A stretch of DNA of 64,000 nucleotides, taken from Erythrophleum ivorense. Lineage: Eukaryota > Streptophyta > Magnoliopsida > Fabales > Fabaceae. Where the stretch lies: NCBI GenBank assembly GCA_026724425.1, contig JAIUCV010000008.1, positions 26,950,477-27,014,476 on the forward strand. The letters run 5' to 3'. A model generated the notes under the pieces. It was given only the letters and a program-made list of their open reading frames with translations, made no database searches and was not told the DNA's origin. The translations under genes were made by a program, and so were the position numbers. Below are positions 33,201 to 45,091 of the stretch, piece after piece; positions within the stretch are counted from its first letter, which is position 1; each line of letters opens with the position of its first letter.

Positions 33201-33445
33201 GCTTTTACATTGCACCAAACTCATATTAGGGAAGCTCATTTGACTAAGTGCTGAATTTTTTTATGTTTGCTTTTACTATGCTTATTCTATTAACTCTCCT
33301 TTAGTCACTACTAAAATGAGGGTATCTCTTTCTATGTACTAGTTTCTTAACTCTTCCTTGCTTTCTTATATCTTCGTAATTACTAAATTAGGGGTTTATC
33401 CTTTGGAGAGTCACTGACCATTAACTAGTCACGGGCCATTCCTTA
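30227..33445. other. Unassigned pyrimidine-rich stretch
   Basis: This is 3.2 kb with a clear C/T bias on the plus strand and many CTTACTT, TTTCTT and CATTACT words. It matches none of the families in the window. The best open frames (99 aa at 31,624; 61 aa at 32,394) are hydrophobic and without recognisable motifs, as expected from T-rich sequence. I looked for RT, integrase and chromodomain words on the minus strand and saw none. It could be a badly worn internal region of a retrotransposon or an unrelated repeat. Confidence 0.45.
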
Positions 33446-36400
33446 TGTTATTTTTAATACCTTAACCTCTTAGCTTTTATGCCATGGTCTGACTATCCAT
33501 CTCAATGCATTTCATATGGATTGGAACATAAATGCAAGAAACCATGCACCTCACATGAAAAGGGCAATAAATTTAGTACTATTAATTGCGTTACATAAGA
33601 TCTCATTCTTTACTTTATGTCCCATGGACCATGTGAACTCATCAATATCATTTTCTATTCATAACACATCCATACAAGTCATAACCATCCCCAAATATCT
33701 CAAGAACCTCAGGTTTTAGGCTACATGTCACAAAATTAATGGTTTGCTCTCAGGTTCAGATTCCAGCTTTCTAATACAAATTTTGAAAATTCATAACTAA
33801 TTATAAAAAAATTAAAATTAATCAAACCATACCATTTTAGAAAAGCTAGGGATATATACGTTTGAATAAAGATAATTTTAGACCAATGCCATGGACTTAA
33901 GCCCATGGAAATTGATGGAATAGTAACTCAGGTCATGCTGCATTACTAGTATTATCATGCAACTTCAAAAATTCATTTCTCCCTCCACATAGGTCCAAAT
34001 GAGATGATCTTAGTGGCTATGGAAATCTTATGATGTCTAGTTTATGATTGTAAATTTTTATGAGTATTGGACTTCATTTAACTCACGTGTGACACTTAGA
34101 AGCAAACTAACCAAATGAATAGTAACCATACCATTTTTGCATAATTTGGCCAACTTTGAAAAATCATGGTAAATTCTCTAGAGCTCCAAATTGAGTTCTC
34201 TTTGTCTCTATGGAAAGCTCTAGATGAGACCTAGTATGTGGACATAGTTCTTGGAAAAAATCACTCATTTGATCGTACTTTGGTTTAGCACACAAAATGG
34301 TCAAATTTGAAGTCTCAAAAGGTATTTTTAAGACACCAAAAGCTCTTCTTGAATTTCCACAACCACTTGGGCAAGTCTAAAAGCATAAATATCATACTTA
34401 AAAGCATGCCAAATGATCCAAATCCTCATAGAGTTCAATCTCACCTTGCCACCTGCATACATACACAAATACATCATATCCCATATAGGCAAATGAGTGG
34501 CATAACCTCACATTCTCATTCATCTAGCTCCCACATTGATACACATATAATTTATATATACATTCGAACATGCTCAAGGATTTATAGCATATATACATTT
34601 CATGGTTACAATTCTTAACATCAAAATACAAACAAAAGGCCATTTCTCTATCTCTTTGTCAAAGTCTTGCTTCTTGAGGTTGTTGGCCTCCATTTCTTTG
34701 TCCACTTAGTTCACTTAGACATGGTTAGATATATGTGGGGGAAGAGTAAAATTCAAAGAATTTCAATAGCTTTTAACCCTTTCAAACGTATATAATAGAT
34801 GCATATACAAGTTAAAAAATGCATGCATGATATTCAAGCAACTAGTGAACATGTATAAGGTATTTTCCTTATCACATAAACTCATAAATAACAAGCATAA
34901 GCTCTCAAGGGCATTGGTTTAGCCTCACCCACTTTCAAGGGACTTTTGACTTGTCTTACTTTTTTTAAGACTTTTGACTTTGTCTCACCCATTCCTAGGG
35001 ATTTTTGGCTCATTCTCACCCATGCTGAGGGACTTTTGGCATTATCAAACCCAAGCAAGCCATAAAGCCATCATGAAAACATTTTAAGAAAACATAATGG
35101 TACCAAAATATGTAAGCATAGGCTAGAAATATTTCTCATGGATTAAACATACACATAAGCACTTAATGACAAGAAAATGACCAAGTTATGCATGTGAGAA
35201 AGGTTAGAGAGCTACCTTGAAGCAAAAACTCAACATTGTTTCTTTGGATTACTCTTCCCTTCTCTCAGCCACACACTTGCAATGAGGTGGAGCTTGATTC
35301 TCTTGGCCACAATTACATCATAGAAGCAAGCTTTAGCATTATACACTCTCTGTGGAAGTTCACTTTGTTTTATGGTTACATAATGGCTTCATATCAGACC
35401 TAATGAAGCAAGTGCTAGAATTCAGGATCTTGGCTCCCTTTTCTCCTTCCACTTAGGTCTCTTGACTTCATTTAACTTTCTTGCAGTCATCACAAACTCA
35501 CTGCCAAGGGTTTAGACACAAGTTATTCTTGAAGGAAATGGCACATGTGAGGCTTTCTAGGTATTTCAAGAACTTATATACACTCTTAGATAATTAGAAA
35601 TACCACTAGAAAGATTCATAGGTGTAATAAGAACCCTAGGTTTTGGAAACCTTTTTTCTAATGCTTCTTTTTGGAATTTCTTTGCATATACTTGCTTCTT
35701 ACCCTTAAAAACCTAGGTTTCATGCTTAGTTTAGGTCAAATTTTGGTCCCTCTTGGTTGTTCTATATAAGGTAGAAACTACCTCTTAAGAAACAAGGACA
35801 AGAAAGCATGGGAAGCTATGATTCCTACCTTGATTCAAGCCTTTACCAAGAGTCTTCTCCTTTGCTTTAGCTCCTCCTTGGATTTTCAAACTTCTCCCCT
35901 TTGAACATGGCTCAAAATTGATCCAAATCACACACCAAAACCATGGAAAGAAAGAGGAGAAGGAGGAGAAGAAGTTTGCTAAAGGAAGGAGCTTGAAATT
36001 TCAAAGATTTTCTTACCTTTCATTAAGTTTTGCTCCTCCCTTGAAGCTCCCTCTTGTGTGCTTCTTAGTAGAACTTCTCCCTAGTTTTAGGCAAAAATTA
36101 GGTTAGCCAAAAGTGAGGGAGAAGCAGGGCGCCACCTATATAAAGCTAGGGATCCTTAAGAAGCTTTTCAAAATGCCAATTTTGTCTTTCATTCTTGGCT
36201 TTTTCGTTTTAGTCTCATTTCAAATCCTTCTCAAAAATTGTCTTTTCTATCATAAAATTTAGATTCTCTAACTTATAAATTGCCTTTGGAATCACTCAAA
36301 TTGGCTTTAAAACTTTTCTAAATGAAAGGGTCAAAGTTCAGGTCTACTGACGTTTTAAAACGTAAACCGGAGGGGTTTTAACTATTTTAGGGCTTCCTAT

Positions 36401-36686
36401 AGTTTTTAAGGCCTTTGAGAACCCTAGGAAACTCTATTTTTTCATTTAAAGATCCCTTCTTTTAGTTTTCTAAAAATTACCTAAAATTATAAAAATACCA
36501 CTATATTTAGTCAAATTTCCTTTAGCCACTCTGACTCCAGTTTCTGGGCATCCTAAGCCTTGATTCCTTATTTTCAAATATTTGATATTTTATCCTAATT
36601 TTATTTGGCCTTAACTGATTCATTTTAAAAGACTCTCTTTTATATCTAGCCTATTTTTGTTATTTTTATGAAAAGTGGGTGTTATA
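33446..36686 (-). mobile_element. LTR-A copy, nearly complete, worn ends
   Basis: On the minus strand it runs from GATATAACACCC at about 36,686 through the U3 block (about 36,355-36,385) and a TATA region near 36,135. The mid-LTR block (GAGAGCTACCTTGAAG, about 35,206) and the inverted motif (about 34,745-34,775) follow, to a decayed 3' end near 33,446. Length is about 3.2 kb. No matching target duplication is visible, so one or both ends may be eroded. Confidence 0.72.
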
Positions 36687-37212
36687 TCATTGGCCATTAA
36701 CATGTTGAATATGATTGCTAGTATGGGATAATAGTCACTAGTAGTCTAACTAGTTCATTTGCTAATGATATTGATGTCTTTGGTATATTTTTTCTGTATA
36801 AATGCACTATGTTGATTAATATTTATATATATATGTATGGAATTTGCCTCTTATTACTGAGATTGTATATCTTACCCCAGTTATGGGCTAACATTTTCAG
36901 GGACTGGATCTCTTAGTAGGAAGAAGAAGCTAATAGAAATCTACCGTGATAGTTTAGTAGTGTATGGGCTTGAATGCCTTATTTAAATTGGGTTTGTATA
37001 ATAGGTATGTTAGCATTGCTCATTGTGTTGTATAATTGTCACATTGCATCATATATTGCCAAGTATAGGGATTGATTTTATAATATGAGACATCATGGAA
37101 TTGGTAATTATGATTGGATCTGGATGATTATTAATGAGTACCCTAAGATTTTATGACCTTTAGATATCTAGCAATGTAAAGTTAATGATTAAACTATTAG
37201 TATATTAGATTG
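36687..37212 (+). mobile_element. LTR-B fragment
   Basis: CATTAACATGTTGAATATG, then TTGATTAATATT and GAGATTGTATATCTTACCCC (36,861-36,880) align with 28,800-29,300. It lies between two inverted LTR-A copies and lacks both LTR-B ends. Confidence 0.72.
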
Positions 37213-38040
37213 TGTAATACCATATCTAGATAGGTCTCAATTCATGGCACAATTGGCTTATAGGATTTAATTTCACTAAAATAGCACTTTTAGTAGCGAA
37301 AATTTGTGTCATTGAAAGCTTAATTAATTCATTCTTGGCTTAAAGGACCATGTGAGCTTATAAAATTCATTTTCCATCCATAACACATTTGTTCAACCAG
37401 AATTATCATAAATTGAAGCTCAAAATTTTGGTCCAAGCCATATAACGTGAAATTGCATCACACTTTGCATTTTGCCATGAATTCCACATTCTGATATGAA
37501 CTTGGGAAAATCATAACTAATTCTAGAAAAATCCAAATCATGCAAACAATAGCTTTCTGGATAGCTCAGGATGACATCTAGTTGCCATAAAACTTTTAGA
37601 CTAAAACAACCACATTTGGCTCATAAAAACTAATGGAATATTATATTAGGTCTGGTGGTCATCTTCTAGCAGACCTAGGACTTCAAAAATTCATTTCTAC
37701 CTCTACAAAGCTCCAAATGGGGTGCTCTTGGAGGCTATAGAAAGCTTATGATATCTATTATATTCTTGTAAGATTTCATAAGCATTGGACTTCATTTGCC
37801 CTATGATTGATATAGAAAACCAAACTGACCACATGAATAGTAATAGTGATAGTTTTTGCATAATTTGGCTAACTTTGAAAAATCATAATAAATTATTTAA
37901 AGTTCCAAAAATAGTGCTCTTTAGCTTTGTGAAAAGCTCTAGATAAGACCTATTTGCTTGCCAAATGTCATGCACAAACTCATTCATTTGATTTGTTTGT
38001 GGTTCTAGTCAAGAAAGTCACTAATTTTAGGTCCATAATG
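37213..38040 (-). mobile_element. LTR-A copy, 3' part, segment 1 of 2
   Basis: It starts TGTAATACCATATCTAG at 37,213 (the minus-strand LTR 3' end) and runs through the usual 3' blocks. It is cut at 38,040 by the copia LTR. Its last five bases, TAATG (38,036-38,040), are duplicated at 49,612-49,616, where the copy resumes. Confidence 0.82.
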
Positions 38041-38249
38041 TGTTAGAAATTGTGCCCTAAGCCTATCAATTTATTGTGAATATTATCTTGATTTAATAAA
38101 GAGTTTTATTATCATTATTATATTATTTGCATATTTGCCATATAATAAGATCCTTGGGTAATTATAGTTATTTTAAATGTCCCTAGTTGATCATCATTTT
38201 GGGAATAATAATGAATTAAGAATAGTGTGATTTTGATTGATGAGTATGC

Positions 38250-39769
38250 TATAATATATGGTTCTCTAAAAATGAGAGAAAACACAAGAAACATAACGTA
38301 CGGTTTCTCTGTAAATGTACGAATTCACTGGATACAAAAAGAAGTCTCTTAAAATGACTTAGTTAAGATTCCAAAAAATTTGGGAAGCATTCTAGACTCC
38401 TAAAAATGAGAATCCCAAGCCCAGATGGAAAGAAAAATGGTGCTAGAATGAAGAAATGAATTCGAACGAAAGGCTGATAAAATATAAGGGCATTTTTGTC
38501 ATTTTGAGTAAATTTTGAAATTCTCACAAGAGGTATTTTTAAATAAAAATTTTGAGTTTTCCAGGGTTCTTAAAGGCCCTAAAAACCATGAGAAGTCCTA
38601 GGATAGCTAAAGCCCCTCCGGTGGATGTTTTCCCACAACAATGATCCTAAACTTTAATAGATCCATTCAGGAAGGTTTTAGCTCCGATTTGAGTAATTCC
38701 AAAGATATTTTATTAAATTAGAAACCTAAATTTCGTAATGAAAAAGACAATTCTAAAAAAAAGGAGCTAAAACAAGTTAGAAATAAAATTGCCAAGAATG
38801 AAGGGCAAAATTGGAATGTTTAAGAAAGTGGAAGCTTCTTGAACACTCTGTAAGTTTCTTGTTTTTTCTCTCCTTCATTTGCATGACCTATTCTGCCCAA
38901 AAACCAAAGAAAACACTAGCTTTCTTAGGCACACCATGAAGGAGAAGAAAGGAGGAGAAAAAGGTAAGGAATTTCATGGATTTTCATGCTCTTTCTTCTT
39001 CCAAACTTGTTCCTCTCCTCATGAGCTTTCTTTCCTATGATTTTATTGAAGTCTTTGGATCTGTTTTAAGGGAAGAACAAAAGAGAAAATTTGAATTTGA
39101 AGAGAGGAGGCCAAGGAAAGTGAGAATCAAGCAAGAAAACAAGGAAAAACAAGGTAAAATCTCCATCCTATGGTAGCTACTCCTCCCCTTTCTTCTCCCT
39201 ATTTCATCCCATATATGTAGCTATAAAAAGGCTTAAATTTTGGGCAGAACTAAGGATGAATTCTATGAATTTGAGGGAGGAGAGTAAGAATATGCAAAGA
39301 AATCCAAGTAAAAGTCATTAATTTTTAAGATAGCAAACCTAGGGTTTTATGGGTTTTCTTGAAAATCTGATTTGATGTAATTATTCCTAGGCCTAAATAA
39401 ATGTTTACTTGAGTTTCTAAGATGCCTAGAAGTCTCCCCATATGCATCTTCCATGTAGAAAACAAAGCAAACTTTCATGGAGGCTAAATGGTGCATAGTC
39501 TTAGCCAAAGGGGGGTTGAGACACCTAGGGAGAGTTTTAAATTTTTTCAAGCCTATTTTTGAGTCATATATGATGAATGAAAATGAAGGGAAACCTTGAG
39601 AAAAATTTAGGAGGCCTAGAGAATGAATTGGTGTCTTAGGTTCCATAATATGACCTAAAGAAGCAACATGTAGTTAGGCTCTTTGTTTTAATTGTGTGAT
39701 GACTCGAAGAGGCTTAAAAGGAGTCAAGAATCATATATGAAAGAAAAAAATGGGCCTTATAACTCATTT
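38250..39769 (+). mobile_element. LTR-A copy in the copia LTR, segment 1 of 2 (whole element 38,250-44,650)
   Basis: It starts with a decayed TATAATATATGGTTCTCT at 38,250 and ends GGTGTTACA at 44,650. The flanks are TATGC (38,245-38,249) and TATGT (44,651-44,655), a 5-bp duplication with one change. The U3 block CCCCTCCGGTGGATG is at about 38,615. It is cut at 39,769 by an inverted LTR-A; the last five bases are CATTT. Confidence 0.82.
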
Positions 39770-42437
39770 TGTAATACCATAACTTCTAGCTCATTTGATG
39801 CCATATATAAGCTTTGTATTATCAATCCCACAAGATCATATGAAAAGGGGATGAAAATAATAAACTTTTTTCGCGTTGCGCTATATCAAAAAAATTCAAT
39901 TTGGTGTCACATGGACTGTGTAAGCTCATACTATACTTTCTCATATTTAATTTCATTATTACAACTTATTTGTATCACAAAAACATGCCTACAACCCATG
40001 GAAACCGAAATGGAGCTCAAAATAAACAAGCACATTTTCGGCCAGATTTGCTCCATTTTCTGACCCAACTTTAGAAAATCATAAATAAATCTATAAAATT
40101 CTAAATGATGCAATCTTCATCATTATGGAAATTTTAGGATGTCTACTTCACACTTAAAATATGACCAGGTCATAAAATTCATCACACAGGACGTTTGACA
40201 TCCAAAAAGCTACAGAGTCGCTGGCTGCCTGGGCTGTTGTTCAGTTTACTGATACAAATTTCTGAAATTCATAACTAATTCTATAAAAATCTAAATCACA
40301 CAAATTCTGTCATTCTGGAAATCTTAAAATGTTAAAACTGATGAACGGTTGAATCATAAACCCCTTATGGTAGTAGGATTTCTTTTATGCAAAGTTTGTT
40401 TGGTTGTGGTGGTATGGTGATGACCCTAACATCAAGGTTCAAATTTCCTCATATTTTCGTAACGTGGAAAAATATAATGACCTTAAACCTTGATCATTAA
40501 TTATTAATCGTACATTTAACCATAATTACAATGATTAGAAGGTAGGGTTGTCACACCTTGCACAATTTCACACACTTTTTCCTTAGCTTTCAAGCCTCCT
40601 CTTTCAGCCACACACCCACAATTTGGTGGAGATAGTTTCTCTTGGCCTAGATACAATTTATGGGAGCTACTTAGGTCTATGAAACATATTCTAAGGCTAT
40701 ATCACTTGATAAAACACTAGATTGCTTTATAGGCTCCATTATGGTCCATAATCACACCTAATGAAGCAACACCCATCAAATGACTCTAGGCCTCATTCTT
40801 TCTTTTCAATTATGATTCTTGACTCCTTTTAAACCTCTTGGAGTCATCACATCATTAAAACAAAGGGCCTAGCACCATGTTGCTTCTTTAGGTCCTAATA
40901 TGGAACCTATGACACTAATTCACTTTCTTTGAGTTCTAAATTTTTTTAAGGCCTCTACTCATCTTCACTCATCACATATGACTCAAGAATAGCCTTAGAA
41001 AAATTTAAAAATCTCCCTAGCTATAGGAACTTGCCTAGGCCAAGACTATGGGGGGAAGAAGAGTTCATGGCCTTCTTGATTTTTTCTTAATGGGAGACAC
41101 ACTTAGGAGGCTTCTTAGAGGTCTTAGGAGCTCAATCAAACACTCATATATGCTAAGGAATGCATGAATCAAATCAGTTTTTACAATCCCTTCAAATGCA
41201 CTACACTTTTTCTACTTAGAGTTCATTAATTTTTCTTGCAAGTTCTTTGCTTTCTTGGATGGGAGGTGCATGTGGGAAGCTCTCTAGGGGTCTTAGTAGC
41301 ATGTTTAAACATTCAATTAAGTCTAAGAACATTCATATAAAATCAGATTTGCAAGGGAGCATTTGGATCCCTAATAGTTCTATCTTGTCTCCTAATGCTC
41401 CTTTCTTGATTTTATTAGTTCCTTCTTAATCCTTGTCATCTAAAACCTTTAATCCCTCCATAAATTGGGCAAAAAACAGCCTATAAGACTTGGGCTCATG
41501 GTGGTCAAATTCATGCAAGAGGAAGGGGAGGAAGAAACTACCAAAGAATGGAAGTTTTACCTTGTTTTCTTGCTTCCTTTGGCTTGTTCTTCCACTTGGT
41601 TGGCTTACTCCCTTAATTTTCAAAATTTCCCTCTCTGTTCTGCCCCAAAAGCAGCACCAAACTCTTCATTAAAATCATAGAAAGAAAGCTTGAGAGGAGA
41701 AGAGCAAGGTTCAAGAAGGAAGGATATGGAATTTCTTAAAGTTTCTTACCTTTTTCTTGAATTTCTTCCTCCAAAATCCTCCTCCTCTTGTGAACCTAAG
41801 AAGCTGGAGTTTTCCTTTGAAATTGGGCAGAAGCAAGTCGGTCTTAGAGAGGAGAGAAAGAATGTAGCATATAAAAAAGTTTCCTTTAACACTTTAATAC
41901 CAATTTTGCCCTTCGTTCTTAGCATTTTCGTTTCTCCTTCGTTTTAGCTCCTTTTTGAGAACTGTCTTTTCCATCATAACAAATAGGTTTTAATAAAATG
42001 CCTTTGAAATCACTCAAATCGGAGCTAAGACCTTCTCGAACGAACCCGTCAAAGTTTAGGTCAACCGACGTCGGAAAGAGTACACCGGAGGGGCTTCACT
42101 GGTCCCGGGGCTTCCCATAGTTTTTGGGGCCTTTGAGAACCCCGGAGAACTCAAAACTTTTATTTAAAAAGCCCTCCTATGAGTTTTTCAAAAAGTTCCC
42201 ATATTTACAAAAATGCCACTGGCCTTTCGACAAATTTATCAAATCACTCTGGCCTTGATTTCTGGACAACTCAATGCTCAAATCTTCATGTTCCATTATT
42301 TAGAATTTTATCATAATTTTATTTGACCCCAATTCCTTCTATTTCAGGGACTTCCTTTTGTATCTGGCTCATTTCTGACATTTACGGAGAAACCAAACAT
42401 TGCGTTTCTCACGTTTACGGAGGGACTAGATATTACA
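39770..42437 (-). mobile_element. LTR-A inserted into an LTR-A, internally deleted
   Basis: It starts TGTAATACCATAACTTC at 39,770 and ends ATATTACA at 42,437, flanked by CATTT at 39,765-39,769 and 42,438-42,442. At 2.67 kb it is about 1 kb shorter than the family norm. The missing part lies around 40,390-40,560, where an LTR-B-like fragment sits. The 123-aa frame at 39,692-40,063 straddles the junction between the two LTRs and is not a gene. Confidence 0.85.
40418..40555 (+). repeat. 138-bp LTR-B-derived fragment with inverted ends
   Basis: The right end GATTAGAAGGTAGGGTTGTCACA-type sequence equals the LTR-B 3' terminus. The left end TGATGACCCTAAC is close to its reverse complement. The interior (TTAATTATTAATCGTAC, CAAGGTTCAAATTT) matches the last part of LTR-B near 30,100-30,220. 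No target duplication is visible. Confidence 0.6.
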
Positions 42438-42442
42438 CATTT

Positions 42443-44650
42443 GATAGGTGTTGTTTCATTAGATACATTTTTAGAATCATAAAGGGGTTAATAGACCAAG
42501 TTAGTATTTACAAAAGATGTGTGGCCTTAAAATTAACTCCATAAACCTAATTAGCTTCCATATAATGTGTCTAGGCTAAGAGAAATGATCTCCACCTTCT
42601 TGGGTGTATAAGATCAAGGGAGAAGACTCAAGACTCAAGGAAAAAGTGTGTAAATGCAAGCAAGGTAGCTCTCTTCACCTTTTATCATGAATAAATGTGT
42701 GCTTACGTTGTCTTTGAATGTGTGTATATATGTTTTGAGCTATGAAAAGTATTTTAGCATGAAATTTTATTCCATAGTACCATGATGATGTCTTATGCAT
42801 TCAAATAATGTTTTATATGCTTGCCTTGGCTTACTTGAGTGTGGAGAAGCCAAGAACCTCTAGCCATAGTGAGGATGAGCTAAGAATCCTTAAAGTTGGT
42901 TGAGACAAAGTAAAGAGTCTCCCAAAAGTAAGATTGACTCCCAAGAGTAAGGTTGAGTCAAAAACCTCTTAAAGAAAATGAGTGAGGCAAGTCTAAAATC
43001 CACAAGTGAATGAGTAAGGCTAATCCACTCACTTGGCAAGCTTATGTATGCTATGTATGACTTGTTTAAATGCCAAGAATGTTTCTTGAATGCTCACATA
43101 TATTAATATGTCCATGCATACATTTTCAAGACTTGTATTACATACTTTATGTGTGATTGAAAGGAAGATGAGCTATTGGAATTCTTTGAATCTCATTCTC
43201 TCCTCTCCAATATCTTAACATGCTAGGTGGAGCAATTGAGCAAAGTAATGGGAGCCACTAAGTCTATAAGAAGGAGATTGACATCAAAGTGTATGAGAAT
43301 GCTTAGTTTTGCCTCTTTTGTAGTCATACCAATGGCACATGATGTAATACTATGATTAAATGATTATGTAAACATTTGAACATGTGTAAATACTCATATA
43401 TATGATGCATGTATGAAAGTTAATACGATATGTATGATATAGTGCATTTTGGGTATGGAATGGCAAGACTAGACTTATAAATGTTTATGTATATCATGGG
43501 ATGGATGAGTGACTTTGAAAAATATGGGTTTGTGCACCTTTGAGATAAGTTTAGAATGTCATTTTGGTGCATTCCCATGTGCTCAAGTGGCCACACAAGC
43601 TTTGGAAGCAAAGTTGGACACTTTGATGTTAGTAAAAGCTATAAAAATGACCAAACTAGAGCCTTATGTCACAAAATGACCAAATGGATGAATCTTTCCA
43701 TGAAATTATGTAGGGATTATTGATAGCTTTTTGGGAAGCTAAAGTGCAAAAAAATTAGGGCTCTATAGAATTAATTATGAATTTTCAAAGTCGGGATTTT
43801 TTTGCTGTTCTGGTGCATGTACTATTCATATGGTCAGTTTCGTTTTCTATGTCATCTAATTGCCAAATGGTGTCCAATGCTTGTGACATTTTACTGACAT
43901 AAACTAGAGGTTATAAGATTTCTATGGCCACCAAGATAACCTCATTTGGAGGTCTGAGTAGAAAGTTATAAATTTTTGAAGTTTAATGTCAGTATTAGTA
44001 ATGCCACTAGACCTCCAGTATTGTTCTATCATAATTCAGTTCCCAGATGGTCTTGGCGTGGTTTGGAGATATTTTTCCTTAAATTTAACATCTGTAGCTT
44101 CTCAGATTGATTAAATTTGCATGATTTGGAGTTTTGTATAATTAGTTATGAATTTCCAAAATTTATGATTGTAAGCTGTGATATTAGCCTAGATAGCTGA
44201 GACCTTAGGTGCTTTTCGAATGTCAAAAGTCTTCTTCTTGATGTTCCATGACCTAAATTTATTTTTAACATAATGTAGACATCTGTATGTTCGTAGAATG
44301 GTAAAGAATTCATGATTTCAATTTTTTTAGAATTAATTATGATTTTTCAAAATTTGTGACAAAAATCATGGAATTTTGGCCGAAGCTACACTATGATATT
44401 TTATGTGTTTTTTGCACTTGCACGAGTTCTAGGCCCCTTTTGGTGATAAAATTGAGTTTTATCTATATAATTAAATATGAGAATGTGATACATGAGCTCA
44501 CATGATCCACAGGACATCAAATGAATAATAAATATGCTACACAATGCAAAAATACTCATTATTTCATGCCATTTTTCCTTGCTTCTTCATGAAATACATG
44601 ATGTGAGACATGAAGTAGCATGAGTTGAGTGTTAAAGTTATGGTGTTACA
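42443..44650 (+). mobile_element. LTR-A copy in the copia LTR, segment 2 of 2
   Basis: It resumes with GATAGGTGTTGTTTCATTAG after the nested copy. It has the mid-LTR block CAAGGTAGCTCTCTTCACC (about 42,660), the inverted motif (43,166-43,194) and GGTGTTACA at 44,650. Confidence 0.82.
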
Positions 44651-45091
44651 TATGTAGATACAAATCAAAGTCATAGGCACTTGTTAGGGATTAAGGTGTT
44701 GGTCCAACTCGTCGTGAGATAGCTATATGGACTAAGTCATAAGCATATCTCATCTATAGTCTATAGCCATGTCACCTAGCCCTTAGACCTGAGACCGCCA
44801 TAGATTCCTACATGAGGAACTTTGTACTTTGAAATAATAAAAAATCACATTTAATTGAATGATCATAAAGGTTATGATCGGATACAATGAGATATATGCA
44901 GAGGAAGATGAGTGGTCAAGATGAGATTTGTTCCTCTCACAGAGAGAGAGATATCTTTGAGCCCCTCGATAAGTAAGATTGATAAATGCATGGCTGTGTT
45001 CAAATGAAAGGAGTTTTGTTTGTTTTGATAATCTACTTAGAGATCAAGAAAGCATGGTCAAGTGATGCAAGGATGATGTCTCCATGCTTTG
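44651..45091 (+). mobile_element. Copia LTR-D, middle piece
   Basis: This non-LTR-A stretch lies between two nested LTR-A copies. It has the composition of the copia LTR and no open frame of note. Its last five bases, CTTTG (45,087-45,091), are the left duplication of the next insertion. Confidence 0.75.

Noticed and set aside
39692..40063. 123-codon open frame, the longest in the window
   Set aside because: It crosses the junction between two LTR-A copies in opposite orientation, has no recognisable motif and is not kept in other LTR-A copies.
40418..40555. MITE with its own target duplication
   Set aside because: Inverted ends are present, but the flanks (TATGG and CCTTG) do not match and the sequence is explained by the LTR-B terminus.
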